NCBI RefSeq assembly: GCF_024296925.1
Contig: NZ_CP101125.1
Span: forward strand, 6,574,501 to 6,638,500
DNA length: 64,000 nt
From: Pseudomonas nunensis
Lineage (GTDB): Bacteria > Pseudomonadota > Gammaproteobacteria > Pseudomonadales > Pseudomonadaceae
Direction of reading: 5' to 3'
The notes under the pieces are model-generated. The model saw nothing but the letters and a program-made list of their open reading frames with translations, made no database searches and was not told where the DNA came from. Made by a program: the position numbers and the translations under genes. Shown one piece after another: positions 61,513 through 64,000 of the stretch (positions are counted from its first letter, which is position 1; each line of letters opens with the position of its first letter).

Positions 61513-61597
61513 GCGGCATCCCGTCGCTCAAATGAACGGTGAGCATAACCGCTGTGGCGCTTATCGGGGAAAGGGAGGCTCTGGTATCCTCGCCGGC

Positions 61598-62110
61598 ATG
61601 ACTAAATCACTCCCCCTCAGCCTGATCGCAGCCCTCGGTGAAAACCGTGTGATCGGCGTCGACAACAGCATGCCCTGGCACTTGCCGGGGGACTTCAAAT
61701 ACTTCAAGGCCACCACCCTGGGCAAGCCGATCATCATGGGTCGCAAGACATGGGATTCCCTCGGCCGTCCGCTGCCGGGACGCTTGAACATCGTGGTCAG
61801 CCGTCAGGCGGATCTGGTGCTGGAAGGCGCGGAGGTTTATCCGTCGCTGGAGGCTGCAGTCGTTCGCGCCGAAGCCTGGGCGAAAGAGCAGGGCGTCGAT
61901 GAGTTGATGCTGATTGGTGGGGCGCAGTTGTATGGCCAAGGGTTGGCTCAGGCCGATCGGCTGTATTTGACGCGGGTGGCGCTTAGCCCGGAGGGGGATG
62001 CGTGGTTTCCGGAGTTTGATTTGAACGAGTGGAAGCTGGTTTCCAATACCCCGAATCCAGCCGTCGATGACAAGCCTGCGTACAACTTTGAGGTATGGGA
62101 AAAAGCTTAA
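61598..62110 (+). CDS. folA: Dihydrofolate reductase
   Basis: The enzyme has 170 residues. It shows LIAALGENRVIGVDNSMPWHLPGDFKYFKATT with the catalytic Asp of the WHLPGD motif, IMGRKTWDSLGRPLPGRLNIVVSRQ for NADPH binding, and LMLIGGAQLYGQGLAQADRLYLTRV. It reduces dihydrofolate to tetrahydrofolate, regenerating the cofactor used by ThyA. The start at 61598 gives the standard N-terminus; the long upstream frame is antisense to the DUF2868 gene. Confidence 0.95.
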   Translation: MTKSLPLSLIAALGENRVIGVDNSMPWHLPGDFKYFKATTLGKPIIMGRKTWDSLGRPLPGRLNIVVSRQADLVLEGAEVYPSLEAAVVRAEAWAKEQGVDELMLIGGAQLYGQGLAQADRLYLTRVALSPEGDAWFPEFDLNEWKLVSNTPNPAVDDKPAYNFEVWEKA

Positions 62111-62114
62111 AAGC

Positions 62115-62190
62115 TTCGCGGGCAAGCCTCGCTCCTACAGGGTTGGCGCAATTTGGCGCATAACCCGTAGGAGCGAGGCTTGCCCGCGAA
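62115..62190. repeat. REP pair, GTAGGAGCGAGGCTTGCCCGCG variant
   Basis: Two inverted copies around TTGGCGCAATTTGGCGCA lie between convergent folA and the transporter gene. Confidence 0.88.
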
Positions 62191-62215
62191 GGGGCCCGCT
62201 CAGTCGCTAAAAATC

Positions 62216-63607
62216 TTAAGCCTGAGCCAACTCCGCATGCTCATCCGCATCCAGCAGCTCTTTATCCGTCTGCTGCATGATCTGGCTGGTAATCGCCCCC
62301 GCCGTAATCGACCCGCTGACGTTCAACGCCGTGCGGCCCATATCAATCAGCGGCTCGACCGAAATCAGCAACGCCACCAGTGACACCGGCAAGCCCATGG
62401 CCGGCAGCACGATCAACGCGGCAAACGTCGCGCCGCCACCCACCCCCGCCACACCGGCCGAACTCAGGGTCACAATCGCCACCAGCGTCGCGATCCACAG
62501 CGGATCCAGCGGGTTGATGCCCACGGTCGGCGCAACCATCACCGCCAACATCGCCGGGTACAGGCCGGCACAACCGTTCTGGCCAATGGTCGCGCCGAAC
62601 GAAGCGGCGAAACTGGCGATGGACTGTGGAATGCCCAAACGGCTGGTCTGGGCTTCGATGCTCAGCGGAATGGTCGCGGCGCTGGAGCGGCTGGTGAAGG
62701 CAAACGTCAGCACTGGCCAGATTTTGCGGAAGAACCGCAGCGGGTTGATCCCGGCCGCCGACACCAACACACCGTGGATCACAAACATCAGGCCCAGGCC
62801 GATGTACGACACCACGACGAAACTGCCGAGTTTGATGATGTCTTGCAGATTGGAGCCGGCGACCACTTTGGTCATCAGCGCCAATACGCCGTAAGGGGTC
62901 AGCTTCATTACCAGACGCACCAGACGCATCACCCAGGCTTGCAGGGTGTCGATGGCGTTGATCACTTTCTGACCTTTCTCGACGTCATCTTTCAGCAATT
63001 GCAACGCGGCGACCCCGAGGAACGCGGCGAAGATCACCACACTGATAATCGAGGTCGGCTTGGCGCGCGCCAGGTCGGCGAACGGGTTTTGCGGGATGAA
63101 CGACAGCAGCAACTGCGGCACATTCAGGTCCGCGACTTTGCCCGCATAGTCGGTCTGGATGGTTTGCAGGCGCGCCATTTCCTGGGTGCCGGCGACCAGG
63201 CCTTCGGCAGTCAGGCCGAACAGGTTGGTCAGGCCGATACCGATCAGCGCCGCGATGGCGGTGGTGAACAGCAGCGTGCCGATGGTCAGGAAGCTGATTT
63301 TGCCCAGGGACGACGCGTTGTGCAGACGGGCCACGGCGCTGAGGATCGAAGCGAACACCAGCGGGATCACGATCATTTGCAGCAGCTGCACGTAGCCATT
63401 GCCGACCAGATCGAACCAGCCGATCGAAGCTTTCAGCACCGGGTTGCCGGCACCGTAAATCGTGTGCAACGCCACGCCGAAGACCACGCCCAATACCAGC
63501 GCGAGCAGGACTTTCTTGGCTAAGCTCCAAGAGGTGTGACGGGTTTGCGCCAGGCCAAAGAGCAGGGCGAGGAACACCAGCAGATTGAGAATCAGCGGCA
63601 GATTCAT
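62216..63607 (-). CDS. tcyP: L-cystine / dicarboxylate:cation symporter (TcyP-like)
   Basis: The protein has 463 residues of the DAACS family with about nine to ten hydrophobic segments. Family features include [21 protein letters not shown], the serine-rich hairpin [32 protein letters not shown] and the late [20 protein letters not shown]. The sequence and length resemble TcyP/YdjN cystine importers rather than DctA. The start at 63607 removes a long upstream extension that is non-coding in character. No linked cystine gene is present. Confidence 0.82.
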   Translation of the reverse strand: MNLPLILNLLVFLALLFGLAQTRHTSWSLAKKVLLALVLGVVFGVALHTIYGAGNPVLKASIGWFDLVGNGYVQLLQMIVIPLVFASILSAVARLHNASSLGKISFLTIGTLLFTTAIAALIGIGLTNLFGLTAEGLVAGTQEMARLQTIQTDYAGKVADLNVPQLLLSFIPQNPFADLARAKPTSIISVVIFAAFLGVAALQLLKDDVEKGQKVINAIDTLQAWVMRLVRLVMKLTPYGVLALMTKVVAGSNLQDIIKLGSFVVVSYIGLGLMFVIHGVLVSAAGINPLRFFRKIWPVLTFAFTSRSSAATIPLSIEAQTSRLGIPQSIASFAASFGATIGQNGCAGLYPAMLAVMVAPTVGINPLDPLWIATLVAIVTLSSAGVAGVGGGATFAALIVLPAMGLPVSLVALLISVEPLIDMGRTALNVSGSITAGAITSQIMQQTDKELLDADEHAELAQA

Positions 63608-63857
63608 AAAGACTCCATAGACTTGTGCCAGCCACCTTCTTGTGTGACTGCGAACCGGCAAGCCTAACAGCTTGATATCTAATGAATTAATACCAAAAAC
63701 AGAGGTGAACTGTCGTTTTTGGAATAAGCCGGTGTCGCTGGCAGGGATGCAGCTGGCGCGATGTGGATGCAAGCGGTCGCGGGCAGACGGGAACTGTCAC
63801 AGTTTTTTGTTAGCGTCGATGTCTTTGAATCAGGTCTATTTATAAGGAAGCATGCAG

Positions 63858-64000
63858 ATGAAGTTCGCACCGAAAATGCTGGCTGCTGCACTCTGCCTCG
63901 GCCTCGCCGGCCAGGTATTCGCCACGGATTTGAAGCATTGGCCAGCCGATCAGGCCAAGGCGCTGGACGCGATGATCGCGGCCAATGCCAACAAGGGTAA
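63858..64000 (+). CDS. Secreted protein, 5' part; possibly a HAD-type phosphorylcholine phosphatase
   Basis: Only about 47 residues are inside the window: a signal peptide (KFAPKMLAAALCLGLAGQVFA) and TDLKHWPADQAKALDAMIAANANKG. AAGGAAG lies 7 bp before the ATG at 63858. From memory this start resembles periplasmic HAD hydrolases of the PchP type in Pseudomonas, whose catalytic DMDNT would follow just outside the window. That identification is tentative. Confidence 0.55.
   Translation, partial: MKFAPKMLAAALCLGLAGQVFATDLKHWPADQAKALDAMIAANANKG

Overview
The window is a chromosomal segment of a fluorescent Pseudomonas (P. fluorescens group). Three things support this: high-GC coding sequence, many copies of the Pseudomonas REP palindrome (core GTGGGAGCGGGCTTGCTCGCG) between genes, and a gene order that, as I remember it, follows the P. 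aeruginosa PAO1 block spuI ... hacB ... serA ... rpiA-ilvA ... HAD-rppH-ptsP ... lgt-thyA ... folA. No rRNA, tRNA or CRISPR array was seen.

Layout. 1-655: end of a sulfonate operon (ssuB, ssuF). 808-1446: TetR regulator. 1674-12172: polyamine uptake and catabolism (spuI on the minus strand, a broken spuA, then spuB, spuC, two SpuD/E binding proteins and the SpuFGH transporter). 12312-15783: two divergent regulator/enzyme pairs (HD hydrolase with a GlxA-type regulator; AhpD-like protein with a cupin-AraC regulator). 15897-23391: hacB-like Ntn acylase, thioredoxin-like protein, alpha/beta hydrolase, DUF2059, Fe/2OG hydroxylase, DUF523, a short solute-binding protein and DUF4399. 23454-26998: serA divergent from a D-2-hydroxyglutarate-dehydrogenase-like flavoprotein and an FAA-hydrolase. 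27083-28327: an IS3-family insertion sequence that landed inside a REP. 28490-44863: housekeeping and metal genes (two SdiA-regulated-type propellers, rpiA, ilvA, DUF2269, HAD phosphatase, rppH, ptsP, NRDE, TSUP, lgt, thyA, cadR/cadA, LysR). 45140-57590: a 2-aminoethylphosphonate uptake and breakdown cluster. 57687-64000: two tandem calcium-loop repeat proteins, a DUF3482 GTPase with a DUF2868 membrane protein, folA, a TcyP-like transporter, and the start of a secreted HAD phosphatase.

The most unusual part is a 6.77-kb, AT-richer element that splits the phosphonate permease gene (left part 46216-46727, right part from 53493). It has a large serine recombinase at its left end, a self-standing catalytic-domain tyrosine recombinase near its right end, seven or eight small unknown genes, and no recognisable structural, conjugation or replication gene. 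Between the recombinase and the small genes is a compact unit: a sigma70-like promoter, a three-way-junction RNA with two pyrimidine-rich (UCC) loops, and an intrinsic terminator. A further ~750-bp non-coding tract contains tandem 21-bp repeats and many perfect palindromes. Joining the flanks restores an in-frame permease, so the insertion looks precise and potentially reversible. While it is present it breaks phosphonate uptake and separates the downstream catabolic genes from the upstream promoter.

Positions were read by eye. Names rest on recognised motifs and remembered family architecture; no database search was run.
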